64,000 nucleotides of DNA from Frigidibacter oleivorans (lineage in GTDB: Bacteria; Pseudomonadota; Alphaproteobacteria; Rhodobacterales; Rhodobacteraceae). The stretch lies in contig NZ_RJRZ01000013.1 of NCBI RefSeq assembly GCF_003993775.1, forward strand, positions 1 through 64,000. Reading direction: 5' to 3'. Below the pieces are notes generated by a model. That model was not told where the DNA came from. It saw nothing but the letters and a program-made list of their open reading frames with translations, and did no database searches. This document shows, in pieces, positions 37,413-45,328 of the stretch (the stretch's first letter is position 1; the number at the start of each line of letters is the position of its first letter). The translations under genes and the position numbers were made by a program.

Positions 37413-38024
37413 TCAGAACACCGTCACCGGCGTGCCGATCGCCACGCGGGAATAGAGGTCGATCACATGCTCGTTCACCATCCGGATGCAGCCGTTCGAC
37501 ACGGCGCTGCCGATGGATTGCGGCTCGACCGTGCCGTGGATGCGGATCGCGGTGTCATGGCCGTTCTGGTAGAGGTAGAGCGCGCGCGCCCCCAGCGGGT
37601 TGTTCGGCCCGCCCGGCATCCCGTCCGCATATTTGGCGTAATGTCCGGGGCTGCGTTCGATCATCTCGGGCGTGGGCTTCCAACTGGGCCATTCGACCTT
37701 GCGCGCGACCTCGGCCGTGCCGCGGAACTTCAACTCGGCCCGGCCGACGGCGACGCCATAGCGGATCGCCACGCCGGGGCTGGAGATATGATAAAGGTGG
37801 AAGCGGTCCGACAGCACGATGATCGAGCCCGGCTCCAGATCGCGGCGCACGCGCACGACCTGCGGCATCAGTTCCGGCGCCAGCACCGGCCCGCCCACCG
37901 GCAGGAAATCCCCGACCCGTGCCGCCACCGCCGCCCGAGCGATGCCCGGCGTGGACAGGGCGGCAAGGGCGGCCAGTGCGGCGGACCCCATCATCATCTC
38001 GCGGCGGGACAGCGTGCCGTTCAT
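37413..38024 (-). CDS. L,D-transpeptidase (YkuD domain), Tat-type signal
   Basis: 203 residues. N-terminal SRREMMMGSAALAALAAL is a twin-arginine signal. The YkuD catalytic motif is IRIHGTVEPQSIGSAVSNGC followed by IRM, with His and Cys in the usual HX(n)SNGC arrangement; PNNPLGARALYLY is also typical. Would form 3-3 peptidoglycan cross-links or attach proteins to peptidoglycan in the periplasm. ATG 38024 with GGAG upstream decides the start. Confidence 0.9.
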   Translation of the reverse strand: MNGTLSRREMMMGSAALAALAALSTPGIARAAVAARVGDFLPVGGPVLAPELMPQVVRVRRDLEPGSIIVLSDRFHLYHISSPGVAIRYGVAVGRAELKFRGTAEVARKVEWPSWKPTPEMIERSPGHYAKYADGMPGGPNNPLGARALYLYQNGHDTAIRIHGTVEPQSIGSAVSNGCIRMVNEHVIDLYSRVAIGTPVTVF

Positions 38025-38448
38025 GGCCAGATCTCCGTTTCCTTGCCTTGAGCCTAGCAAATGCGGGCTTTGCCGCAATGGTTCCCTTCGCACCCGGACC
38101 GGGGCCGCGCCGTGTCGGCCCGGCACCTCCCCTTTCGGCCCGTCGCGGGCCGAATCGTGCATTCGACCGAGCCGGGGCGTCGGGTCCTGCAAAACATTCG
38201 CGCAGACGCGGCGGGAAACCGGGCATTTCTTGCGCAGTGGTGAAATATCTTTCGCTGGCGCAGCATGGGGACCGGGCGGGCGTTCACAGTCGTGTCAGCG
38301 CCTGCAAACTGCCCTAGGGGAAGCACCCTGGGGAGGCGGCGGCCCGACCGTCGCGAGGGAAGCAACAAGAAAGCGCGCGCTGACGTCCGGACCGCGGTTC
38401 CGGGCCCGGAACGGCTGTGCCGCGCACCAGAGAGGGATTTCAAGGACC
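38025..38448. other. Intergenic region upstream of urtA
   Basis: 424 bp between the divergent L,D-transpeptidase and urtA genes. Open frames run through it but none has a start or coding character I trust. It must contain the urtA promoter; I found no convincing sigma-54 box or clean NtrC-type dyad, although TTGCGCAGTGGTGAAA (around 38230) is a loose candidate. Confidence 0.5.
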
Positions 38449-39735
38449 ATGTCCTTTTTCACCAAGACGACTCTGACCTCGGGACTTGCGGCGCTGATGC
38501 TGTCGACGGCGGCCTTCGCGCAGGACGACACCATCAAGGTCGGCATCCTGCATTCGCTGTCGGGCACGATGGCGATTTCGGAGACGACGCTGAAGGACGC
38601 CATGCTGATGCTGGTGGACGAGCAGAACAAGAAGGGCGGCATCAACGGCAAGATGCTGGAAGCCGTGGTGGTGGACCCGGCCTCGGACTGGCCGCTGTTC
38701 GCGGAAAAGGCCCGCGAACTGATCGAGGCGAACGACGTGGACGTGGTCTTCGGCTGCTGGACCTCGGTCAGCCGCAAGTCGGTGCTGCCGGTCTTCGAGG
38801 AACTGAACTCGATCCTGTTCTACCCGGTGCAGTACGAAGGCGAGGAAAGCCAGCGCAACGTCTTCTACACCGGCGCCGCGCCGAACCAGCAGGCGATCCC
38901 GGCGGTGGATTACCTGATGAACGAGGAAGGCGTGGAACGCTGGGTGCTGGCCGGCACCGACTATGTCTATCCGCGCACCACCAACAAGATCCTCGAGGCC
39001 TATCTGCAGGCCAAGGGCGTCGCGCCCGAAGACATCATGATCAACTACACGCCCTTCGGCCATTCCGACTGGCAGACGATCGTGTCGGACATCAAGACCT
39101 TCGGTTCCGCCGGCAAGAAGACGGCCGTAGTCTCGACCATCAACGGCGACGCGAACGTGCCCTTCTACAAGGAACTGGGCAACCAGGGCGTGTCGGCGGA
39201 AGACATCCCGGTCGTCGCCTTCTCGGTCGGGGAAGAGGAACTGGCTGGTCTGGATACGGCGCCGCTGGTCGGCCACCTGGCCGCCTGGAACTACTTCATG
39301 TCGGTGGACACGCCGGAAAACGCGGCCTTCATCGACACCTGGCACGAGTTCATCGGCAGCGACGCCCGCGTCACCAACGACCCGATGGAGGCGCATTACA
39401 TCGGCTTCAACATGTGGGTGAAGGCGGTCGAGGCCGCGGGCACCACCGATGCCGATGCGGTGATCGACGCGCTGCCGGGGATCGAGGTTCCGAACCTGAC
39501 CGGCGGCACCTCGGTCATGCTGCCCAACCACCACATCACCAAGCCCGTGCTGATCGGCGAGATCCAGGACGATGGCCAGTTCGACGTGGTCTGGGAAACC
39601 GAAGAGCTGGTGCCGGGCGACGCATGGTCCGACTTCCTGCCGGAATCGAAGCCGCTGGAGGCCGACTGGGTCGAGCTCGACTGCGGCAACTACAACACCG
39701 AGACAAAGACCTGCGGCGGTTCGGCCTCGAACTGA
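38449..39735 (+). CDS. urtA: Urea ABC transporter, substrate-binding protein
   Basis: 428 residues: signal peptide ending AAFAQ-DD, then the UrtA type-I binding-protein fold. Family landmarks: IKVGILHSLSGTMAISETTL, VVFGCWTSVSRKSVLPVFEE, LFYPVQYEGEE and TGAAPNQQAIPAVDYL. Binds urea in the periplasm for the UrtBCDE membrane complex encoded next. The start is set by the signal peptide and AAGGA just upstream; the long open frame before it is not coding. A strong hairpin follows its stop. Confidence 0.96.
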   Translation: MSFFTKTTLTSGLAALMLSTAAFAQDDTIKVGILHSLSGTMAISETTLKDAMLMLVDEQNKKGGINGKMLEAVVVDPASDWPLFAEKARELIEANDVDVVFGCWTSVSRKSVLPVFEELNSILFYPVQYEGEESQRNVFYTGAAPNQQAIPAVDYLMNEEGVERWVLAGTDYVYPRTTNKILEAYLQAKGVAPEDIMINYTPFGHSDWQTIVSDIKTFGSAGKKTAVVSTINGDANVPFYKELGNQGVSAEDIPVVAFSVGEEELAGLDTAPLVGHLAAWNYFMSVDTPENAAFIDTWHEFIGSDARVTNDPMEAHYIGFNMWVKAVEAAGTTDADAVIDALPGIEVPNLTGGTSVMLPNHHITKPVLIGEIQDDGQFDVVWETEELVPGDAWSDFLPESKPLEADWVELDCGNYNTETKTCGGSASN

Positions 39736-39747
39736 TCTCAGGCACCA

Positions 39748-39772
39748 GGGGCGCGGATCACCTCCGCGCCCC
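39748..39772 (+). other. urtA-urtB intercistronic stem-loop
   Basis: GGGGCGCGGA (39748-39757), loop TCACC, TCCGCGCCCC (39763-39772): a perfect 10-bp stem without a T tract, 13 bp after the urtA stop. Typical of hairpins that protect a binding-protein mRNA or reduce read-through to the permease genes. Confidence 0.6.
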
Positions 39773-39833
39773 GACGAATCCCGGGCGCGTTACGACGCGA
39801 CGCGCCTGACAGAACGCCGCTGCGGAGCCCCAG

Positions 39834-41432
39834 ATGACCTTCTTCCGTGCCGCCTTCGCCGCGACGATCCTCGCGCTGATCCAGATCCTCGCCACCGCCG
39901 CCACCGCGCAGGACTTTGCCGGTCTGGTGCGCACCCTGCCCGAGGGCAGCTATTCCGACCGCGCCGCCGTGGTCGCGGCCATCGCCACCAGCGGCGACGC
40001 GCGGGCCGAACCGGTGCTGGCCGCGCTGCTGGAGGGCGAGTTGGGCGTCGTCGAGGCGACGGGGCAGGTGATCGTGCAGGGCAGCCCGCCCACCGATGCC
40101 GTCACCGGGGACGAGGTCGATGCCGCCACGGCCGACGCGGCAGAGCGCATCCGGGTGAACAACAGCCTGCGCCGCGACATCCGCGCCGCCATCGGCCTGC
40201 TGACACTGAGCAGCCCCGATCCGGCCAAGCGCATGGCGGCGGCCGAGGCGGCGATCCGCGCGCCGGACCCGGACCAGATCGCCGCGCTGGAAACGGCCAT
40301 CGCGGCCGAAGAGGACGGCCGGGTGCGCACCCGTCTGGGCGAGGCGCGGGCCATCGCCGTGCTCGCCTCCGACGCGGGGACCGAGGCACGGATCGCCGCC
40401 ATCGACACGCTCGCCCGGCGCGGCGACCAGGTGGCGCAATCGGCCATCGCGCCGCTGGCCGGTGCCGAGGATCCCGCCCTGGCCGAGGCCGCGACCCGGG
40501 CGCTGGCCGCCATCGAACAGTCGCGGATGCTGTGGGGCTATGCCCAGAACATCTGGTACGGCCTGTCGCTGGGATCGGTGCTGCTGCTGGCGGCGATCGG
40601 GCTGGCCATCACCTTCGGGGTGATGGGCGTCATCAACATGGCGCATGGCGAACTGGTGATGCTGGGCGCCTACACCACCTTCGTCGTGCAGGACGCGATC
40701 CGCAGCCATGCGCCGGGCCTGTTCGACTGGTCGCTGCTGATCGCGGCGCCGCTGGCCTTCCTCGTCGCGGGCGGCATCGGCGTCGCCATCGAACGCGGCA
40801 TCGTGCGGCATCTCTATGGCCGGGCGCTGGAAACGCTGCTCGCGACCTGGGGCGTCAGCCTGATCCTGCAACAGGCGGTGCGGTCGATCTTCGGCCCCAA
40901 CAACCGCGAGGTCGGCAACCCGTCCTGGATGTCGGGCAGCTTCGATGTCGGGCAGATGACCGTCACCTGGAACCGGCTGTGGATCCTGCTGTTCGCGCTG
41001 GCCGTCTTCGCGGTACTGCTGGCGGTGATGAAGCGCACCCCGGCCGGGCTGCAGATGCGCGCCGTCACCCAAAACCGGCCGATGGCCGCGAACATGGGCA
41101 TCCGCACCGCATGGGTCGACGCGATGACCTTCGGCCTGGGCGCCGGGATCGCGGGGCTGGCGGGCGTGGCGCTGAGCCAGATCGACAACGTGTCTCCGAA
41201 CCTGGGGCAGGGCTATATCGTCGACAGCTTCATGGTCGTGGTGTTCGGCGGCGCGGGCAATATCTGGGGCACGCTGGCCGGGGCCTTCAGCCTCGGCATC
41301 GTCAACAAGTTCCTCGAACCCTATGCCGGCGCGGTGCTGGGCAAGATCCTCGTGCTGGTCGCCATCATCCTGTTCATCCAGAAACGTCCCCGCGGCCTCT
41401 TCGCCGTCAAGGGCCGCGCGGTGGAGGGCTGA
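39834..41432 (+). CDS. urtB: Urea ABC transporter, permease UrtB
   Basis: 532 residues. A signal-like helix and a periplasmic/alpha-helical N-terminal domain of about 230 residues (rich in repeated Ala-Glu helices) precede the LivH-type permease core, which begins LSLGSVLLLAAIGLAITFGV and contains GVMGVINMAHGELVMLGAYT and VVVFGGAGNIWGTLAGAFSL. The extended N-terminus is normal for UrtB. Translated 98 bp after urtA; next in line is a small ORF and then urtC. Confidence 0.95.
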   Translation: MTFFRAAFAATILALIQILATAATAQDFAGLVRTLPEGSYSDRAAVVAAIATSGDARAEPVLAALLEGELGVVEATGQVIVQGSPPTDAVTGDEVDAATADAAERIRVNNSLRRDIRAAIGLLTLSSPDPAKRMAAAEAAIRAPDPDQIAALETAIAAEEDGRVRTRLGEARAIAVLASDAGTEARIAAIDTLARRGDQVAQSAIAPLAGAEDPALAEAATRALAAIEQSRMLWGYAQNIWYGLSLGSVLLLAAIGLAITFGVMGVINMAHGELVMLGAYTTFVVQDAIRSHAPGLFDWSLLIAAPLAFLVAGGIGVAIERGIVRHLYGRALETLLATWGVSLILQQAVRSIFGPNNREVGNPSWMSGSFDVGQMTVTWNRLWILLFALAVFAVLLAVMKRTPAGLQMRAVTQNRPMAANMGIRTAWVDAMTFGLGAGIAGLAGVALSQIDNVSPNLGQGYIVDSFMVVVFGGAGNIWGTLAGAFSLGIVNKFLEPYAGAVLGKILVLVAIILFIQKRPRGLFAVKGRAVEG

Positions 41433-41435
41433 GCG

Positions 41436-41561
41436 ATGCCGGCCTTCGCCCTGCGGCTGATCCTGCCCGTCGAACCGCTGCCCGCCTGGGCCCGCGCTGC
41501 CGCCCCCCAACCGGCCGCTCCGGCCGTCCCTGCCGCGAACGACAAGGAGCGGACCGCATGA
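41436..41561 (+). CDS. Small ORF between urtB and urtC (41 aa)
   Basis: MPAFALRLILPVEPLPAWAR, then Ala/Pro-rich PQPAAPAVPAANDKERTA. It starts 3 bp after the urtB stop with GGAGGG 7 nt before its ATG and ends in ATGA shared with the urtC start (41558-41561), the geometry of translational coupling. No family recognised. It fills the urtB-urtC gap exactly; either a real small protein or a translated spacer that feeds ribosomes to urtC. Confidence 0.45.
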   Translation: MPAFALRLILPVEPLPAWARAAAPQPAAPAVPAANDKERTA

Positions 41562-42712
41562 CCACCCTCATCGACCGCCGGATGGGGGTCTTCCTCGCCG
41601 GTCTCTTCGTGCTGACCGTGCTGATCCCGGCCGGCAACCTCGCCTCGGACGGGGCGCTAGTGCCCAGCTACATCGTGTCGCTGTTCGGCAAATACCTTTG
41701 CTATGCGCTGCTGGCGGTGGCGCTGGACCTCGTCTGGGGCTTCTGCGGCATCCTCAGCCTCGGCCACGGGGCGTTCTTCGCGCTCGGCGGCTATGCGATG
41801 GGCATGCATCTGATGCGCGAGATCGGCGACAGGGGCGTCTATGCCAATCCGCTCCTGCCGGATTTCATGGTGTTCCTGAACTGGAAGGAACTGCCGTGGT
41901 TCTGGCTGGGCTTCGACCAGTTCTGGTTCGCCAGCCTGATGGTGATGCTGGTGCCCGGGGCGCTGGCCTTCGTCTTCGGCTGGTTCGCCTTCCGCAGCCG
42001 GGTGACGGGCGTCTACCTGTCGATCATCACCCAGGCGATGACCTATGCGTTGCAACTTGCCTTCTTCCGCAACGAGATGGGCTTTGGCGGCAACAATGGC
42101 CTGACCGACTTCAAGGACGTGCTGGGCATCCCGCTGCAGACCGACACGGCGCGCGCCGGGCTGTTCGTGCTGTCGGCGCTGGCGCTGGCGGCGGGGCTGC
42201 TGATCGCGCGGGCCATCACCACCTCGAAGCTGGGGATGATCCTCGTCTGCATCCGCGATGCCGAAAGCCGGACCCGGTTCATGGGCTACCGGGTCGAGGG
42301 CTACAAGCTGTTCATCTTCGTCGTCTCGGCGATGATGGCGGGCGTGGCGGGCGCGCTCTACACGCCGCAGGTGGGCATCATCAACCCGGGTGAATTCAGC
42401 CCCGCCAACTCGATCGAGATCGTGATCTGGGTGGCGCTCGGCGGGCGCGGCACGCTGGTCGGCGCGGCGCTCGGCGCGATCATCGTCGCCGCGTCGAAGA
42501 CCCTGTTCACTGGCTGGTTCCCCGAATTCTGGCTGTTCGCCCTGGGCGGGCTGTTCATCGTCGTGACCCTGTTCCTGCCCCGGGGCGTGCTGGGGCTGAT
42601 CGAGGACGGTCTGGCCAGCCTGCGCGGCGGCGGCGCCCGGCGGGCCGTGTCTGCCGCGCGCGAGGACGGGCAGGCGCCGGACGCCGCCCCCGAGGCGGAG
42701 GCACGGGCATGA
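41558..42712 (+). CDS. urtC: Urea ABC transporter, permease UrtC
   Basis: 384-residue LivM-type permease. LDLVWGFCGILSLGHGAFFA and FRSRVTGVYLSIITQAMTYA are characteristic, as is the C-terminal FLPRGVLGLIEDGL. About nine membrane spans. ATG at 41558 has AAGGAG 8 nt upstream and overlaps the small ORF by 4 bp; the frame is open far upstream over urtB but is a shadow there. Overlaps urtD by ATGA. Confidence 0.95.
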   Translation: MTTLIDRRMGVFLAGLFVLTVLIPAGNLASDGALVPSYIVSLFGKYLCYALLAVALDLVWGFCGILSLGHGAFFALGGYAMGMHLMREIGDRGVYANPLLPDFMVFLNWKELPWFWLGFDQFWFASLMVMLVPGALAFVFGWFAFRSRVTGVYLSIITQAMTYALQLAFFRNEMGFGGNNGLTDFKDVLGIPLQTDTARAGLFVLSALALAAGLLIARAITTSKLGMILVCIRDAESRTRFMGYRVEGYKLFIFVVSAMMAGVAGALYTPQVGIINPGEFSPANSIEIVIWVALGGRGTLVGAALGAIIVAASKTLFTGWFPEFWLFALGGLFIVVTLFLPRGVLGLIEDGLASLRGGGARRAVSAAREDGQAPDAAPEAEARA

Positions 42713-43446
42713 GCGTTCAACTGCAACTGGACGGCGTGAACCGCAGCTTCGACGGCTACAAGGCGATCAACGACCTGTCGCTGTCGGTGGACAAGGGCGA
42801 GCTGCGGGCGGTCATCGGCCCGAACGGCGCGGGCAAGACCACGATGATGGACATCATCACCGGCAAGACCCGCCCCGACAGCGGCAAGGTGCTGTGGAAC
42901 CAGTCGCTGGACCTGACGAAGATCGACGAGGCCGGATCGGCCCGGCTGGGGATCGGGCGCAAGTTCCAGAAGCCCACCGTCTTCGAGACCCATACCGTCG
43001 AGGAGAACATCGCCCTGTCGCTGAAGGCGGAGCGCGGCGTCTTCGCCACGCTGTTCCACCGCCGGACCGAGGCGGAACGCGCCCGGATCACCGAACTGCT
43101 GCAGCTTGTCCGGCTGGAAGAGGCCCGCGACCGGCCCGCCGCCGACCTGAGCCACGGCCAGAAGCAATGGCTGGAAATCGGCATGCTGCTGGCGCAGGAC
43201 CCGGAACTGCTGCTGGTGGACGAACCCGCCGCCGGCATGACCGATGCCGAAACGATGCGCACTGCCGATCTGCTGCGCAGCCTCGCCGGCCGGCACACGG
43301 TGATTGTCGTCGAACATGACATGGATTTCGTCCGGGCGCTGAACTGCCGGGTGACGGTACTGCATCAGGGCCATGTGCTGACCGAAGGATCGCTCGATCA
43401 TGTGTCGTCCAATCCCGAAGTGATCGAAGTCTATCTGGGGCGCTGA
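42709..43446 (+). CDS. urtD: Urea ABC transporter, ATPase UrtD
   Basis: 245-residue ATPase. Walker A is GPNGAGKTTMMD, the ABC signature LSHGQKQWLEIGMLLAQDPE, Walker B LLLVDEPAAGMT and H-loop VVEHDMDFV. The signature LSHGQ and the LivG-like length identify UrtD. Start overlaps the urtC stop (ATGA). Confidence 0.96.
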   Translation: MSVQLQLDGVNRSFDGYKAINDLSLSVDKGELRAVIGPNGAGKTTMMDIITGKTRPDSGKVLWNQSLDLTKIDEAGSARLGIGRKFQKPTVFETHTVEENIALSLKAERGVFATLFHRRTEAERARITELLQLVRLEEARDRPAADLSHGQKQWLEIGMLLAQDPELLLVDEPAAGMTDAETMRTADLLRSLAGRHTVIVVEHDMDFVRALNCRVTVLHQGHVLTEGSLDHVSSNPEVIEVYLGR

Positions 43447-43447
43447 G

Positions 43448-44143
43448 ATGCTGGATATTCGCGACATCGACGTGTTTTACGGCGCGGCGCAGGCCCTGCG
43501 CGGCGTCTCGCTGACCGCGGTGCCGGGGCGCGTGACCTCGGTGCTCGGCCGCAACGGGGTGGGCAAGACCACGCTTCTGCGGGCGATCACCGGACGGCAG
43601 CCGGTCAGGTCGGGCCGGATGACCTGGGAAGGGCAGGACCTGAACCGCCTGCGCCCCGAGGCCCGCGCCCGCGCCGGCATCGCCTTCGTGCCGCAGGGGC
43701 GCGAGATCTTCCCGCTGCTCAGCGTGCGCGAGAACCTCGAAACCGGCTTCGCGCTGCTGCCGCGCGCGGAACGGCGCATCCCGGACGAGGTCTTCGCGCT
43801 GTTCCCGGTGCTGAAAGAGATGATGGGCCGGCGCGGCGGCGACCTGTCCGGCGGCCAGCAGCAGCAACTGGCCATCGGCCGGGCGATGGTGATGCGCCCG
43901 CGGCTTCTGGTGCTGGACGAACCGACCGAGGGCATCCAGCCCTCGATCATCCAGGACATCGGCCGGGCCATCAAGTTCCTGCGCGACCGCGGCGACATGG
44001 CCATCGTGCTGGTCGAGCAGTATTTCGACTTCGCCCGCGACCTCGCCGACGATTTCGTGGTGATGGAGCGCGGCCAGATCATCCGCGCTGGCGTTCGGGC
44101 CGACATGGAGGGCGACGCGGTGCGAAACCTGCTGACGGTGTGA
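43448..44143 (+). CDS. urtE: Urea ABC transporter, ATPase UrtE
   Basis: 231-residue LivF-type ATPase. Walker A GRNGVGKTTLLR, signature LSGGQQQQLAIGRAMVMRPR, Walker B LLVLDEPTEGIQPS, and the family segment FVPQGREIFPLLSVRENLET. One base after the urtD stop. Last gene of the urt operon. Confidence 0.96.
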   Translation: MLDIRDIDVFYGAAQALRGVSLTAVPGRVTSVLGRNGVGKTTLLRAITGRQPVRSGRMTWEGQDLNRLRPEARARAGIAFVPQGREIFPLLSVRENLETGFALLPRAERRIPDEVFALFPVLKEMMGRRGGDLSGGQQQQLAIGRAMVMRPRLLVLDEPTEGIQPSIIQDIGRAIKFLRDRGDMAIVLVEQYFDFARDLADDFVVMERGQIIRAGVRADMEGDAVRNLLTV

Positions 44144-44153
44144 GGGCGCCTTG

Positions 44154-44189
44154 AATGGTGCCACATGCCGCGCTAAATTTGGCGCCATT
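44154..44189. promoter_or_regulatory. Toxin-antitoxin operator dyad
   Basis: AATGGTGCCA (44154-44163) and TGGCGCCATT (44180-44189) are inverted repeats matching at 9 of 10 positions with a 16-bp spacer, directly upstream of the antitoxin start. A TAAATT box in the spacer could be the -10. Fits autoregulation by the antitoxin-toxin complex. Confidence 0.5.
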
Positions 44190-44211
44190 GTTCGTGCCAT
44201 CGGGGAAGAGC

Positions 44212-44460
44212 ATGCCTCACATCATCCACGCCAGGGTGACGGCCAGCGTCACGGAGCTGAAGCGCAATCCGATGGGGACCATGGCGGCCGGGCAGGGCGC
44301 GGCGGTCGCAATCCTTAACCACAACGCCCCGGCCTTCTATTGCGTGCCCGCCGCCGCCTACGAAGCGATGCTGAACATGATCGAGGATGCGGAACTGAAC
44401 GCGATTGCGGATGCGCGCATGAACAGTCCCGAGATCGCGGTCACGCTGGATGACCTATGA
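44212..44460 (+). CDS. Type II antitoxin, Phd/YefM-like
   Basis: 82 residues: MPHIIHARVTASVTELKRNP, AILNHNAPAFYCVPAAAYEA, then an acidic toxin-binding tail (MIEDAELNAIADAR). The combination of an N-terminal Phd/YefM fold with a RelE partner is common. ATG 44212 (GGGGAAGAG upstream) rather than 44155 because the latter lies inside the operator dyad. Overlaps the toxin gene by 11 bp. Confidence 0.85.
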   Translation: MPHIIHARVTASVTELKRNPMGTMAAGQGAAVAILNHNAPAFYCVPAAAYEAMLNMIEDAELNAIADARMNSPEIAVTLDDL

Positions 44461-44734
44461 CCTGCGCTTTCGCGAAGAGGCGCGAAAGGAGTGGGACGGG
44501 CTTGGCGCGACAGTGCGCGCGCAATTCAAGAAGAAGCTGTCCGAACGCTTGCTGAACCCGCATGTCCCTGCGGACCGGCTGCACGGCGCGGTGAACCGCT
44601 ACAAGATCAAGCTGCGTTCGGCGGGCTATCGGCTGGTCTATGAGGTTCGGGACAGCGAACTGGTCGTCAGCGTGATCGCAGTCGGCCGCCGTGACCGCAG
44701 CGCTGTCTATCGCGCGGCAGAGGGAAGACCCTAG
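44450..44734 (+). CDS. Type II toxin, RelE/ParE superfamily
   Basis: 94 residues: MTYDLRFREEARKEWDGLGA, the RelE-like LHGAVNRYKIKLRSAGYRLV and VISVIAVGRRDRSAVY-type ending (VVSVIAVGRRDRSAVYRAA). Basic and Arg-rich, as in mRNA interferases that act on ribosome-bound message. Start inside the antitoxin gene (11-bp overlap). Confidence 0.88.
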   Translation: MTYDLRFREEARKEWDGLGATVRAQFKKKLSERLLNPHVPADRLHGAVNRYKIKLRSAGYRLVYEVRDSELVVSVIAVGRRDRSAVYRAAEGRP

Positions 44735-44744
44735 TCGTGCCGCC

Positions 44745-45236
44745 TCACCCCAGATGCGGGCGGAACGCCTCCACCACCTGCTCGTAGACCGCGCGCTTGA
44801 AGGGCACGATCTCGGCCAGCAGCCGGTCGGCGTCGATCCAGCACCATTCGGAAAACTCGGGATGTTCGGTGGCGATGTTCACCTGCGCGTCGCTGCCGGT
44901 GAAGCGGAACAGGAACCACTTCTGCTTCTGCCCGCGATACTTGCCGCCCCAGACCTTGCCCAGCAGGTCCGGCGGCAGGTCATAGGCCAGCCAGCCCTTC
45001 GACTTCGCGACGAATTCCACCAGTTCGGCGGGGATGCCGGTTTCCTCCCACAGCTCGCGCAGGGCGGCGCGGCGGGGCTTCTCGCCGTCGTCGATCCCGC
45101 CCTGCGGCATCTGCCAGGCGGGAACCGGGCTGTCGATGCGCCGGCCGGCGAAGATGCGGCCCTGCTCGTCGATCAGCATCACGCCGACACAGGGACGGTA
45201 GGGCAGGCTGTCGGGATCGATGCTGGCGGTCGTCAC
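44745..45236 (-). CDS. rppH: RNA pyrophosphohydrolase (Nudix)
   Basis: 163 residues. The Nudix box is [20 protein letters not shown] followed by TGI (GX5EX7REUXEEXGU). [24 protein letters not shown] and the late [15 protein letters not shown] are typical of RppH, which removes pyrophosphate from mRNA 5' ends or acts on dinucleoside polyphosphates. Convergent with the toxin gene (10 bp between stops). Confidence 0.92.
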   Translation of the reverse strand: MTTASIDPDSLPYRPCVGVMLIDEQGRIFAGRRIDSPVPAWQMPQGGIDDGEKPRRAALRELWEETGIPAELVEFVAKSKGWLAYDLPPDLLGKVWGGKYRGQKQKWFLFRFTGSDAQVNIATEHPEFSEWCWIDADRLLAEIVPFKRAVYEQVVEAFRPHLG

Positions 45237-45282
45237 GGCGGGCGGGCTTTCGGGCAGGGGGATCTAGGGCAGGGGACAAAGA

Positions 45283-45314
45283 CACAGCCCCGGCCGTTCG
45301 GGGCCGGGGCTGTG
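45283..45314 (-). terminator. Terminator downstream of ctpA
   Basis: CACAGCCCCGGCC (45283-45295) and GGCCGGGGCTGTG (45302-45314) form a perfect 13-bp stem with a 6-nt loop; on the minus strand it is followed by TCTTTGTCC. Just past the ctpA stop at 45329. Confidence 0.8.
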
Positions 45315-45328
45315 GATCGCGTAGTGGA

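Noticed and set aside
37819-38448. Upstream extension of the urtA frame
   Set aside because: UrtA has a clear signal peptide beginning at 38449; the preceding frame has no conserved content.
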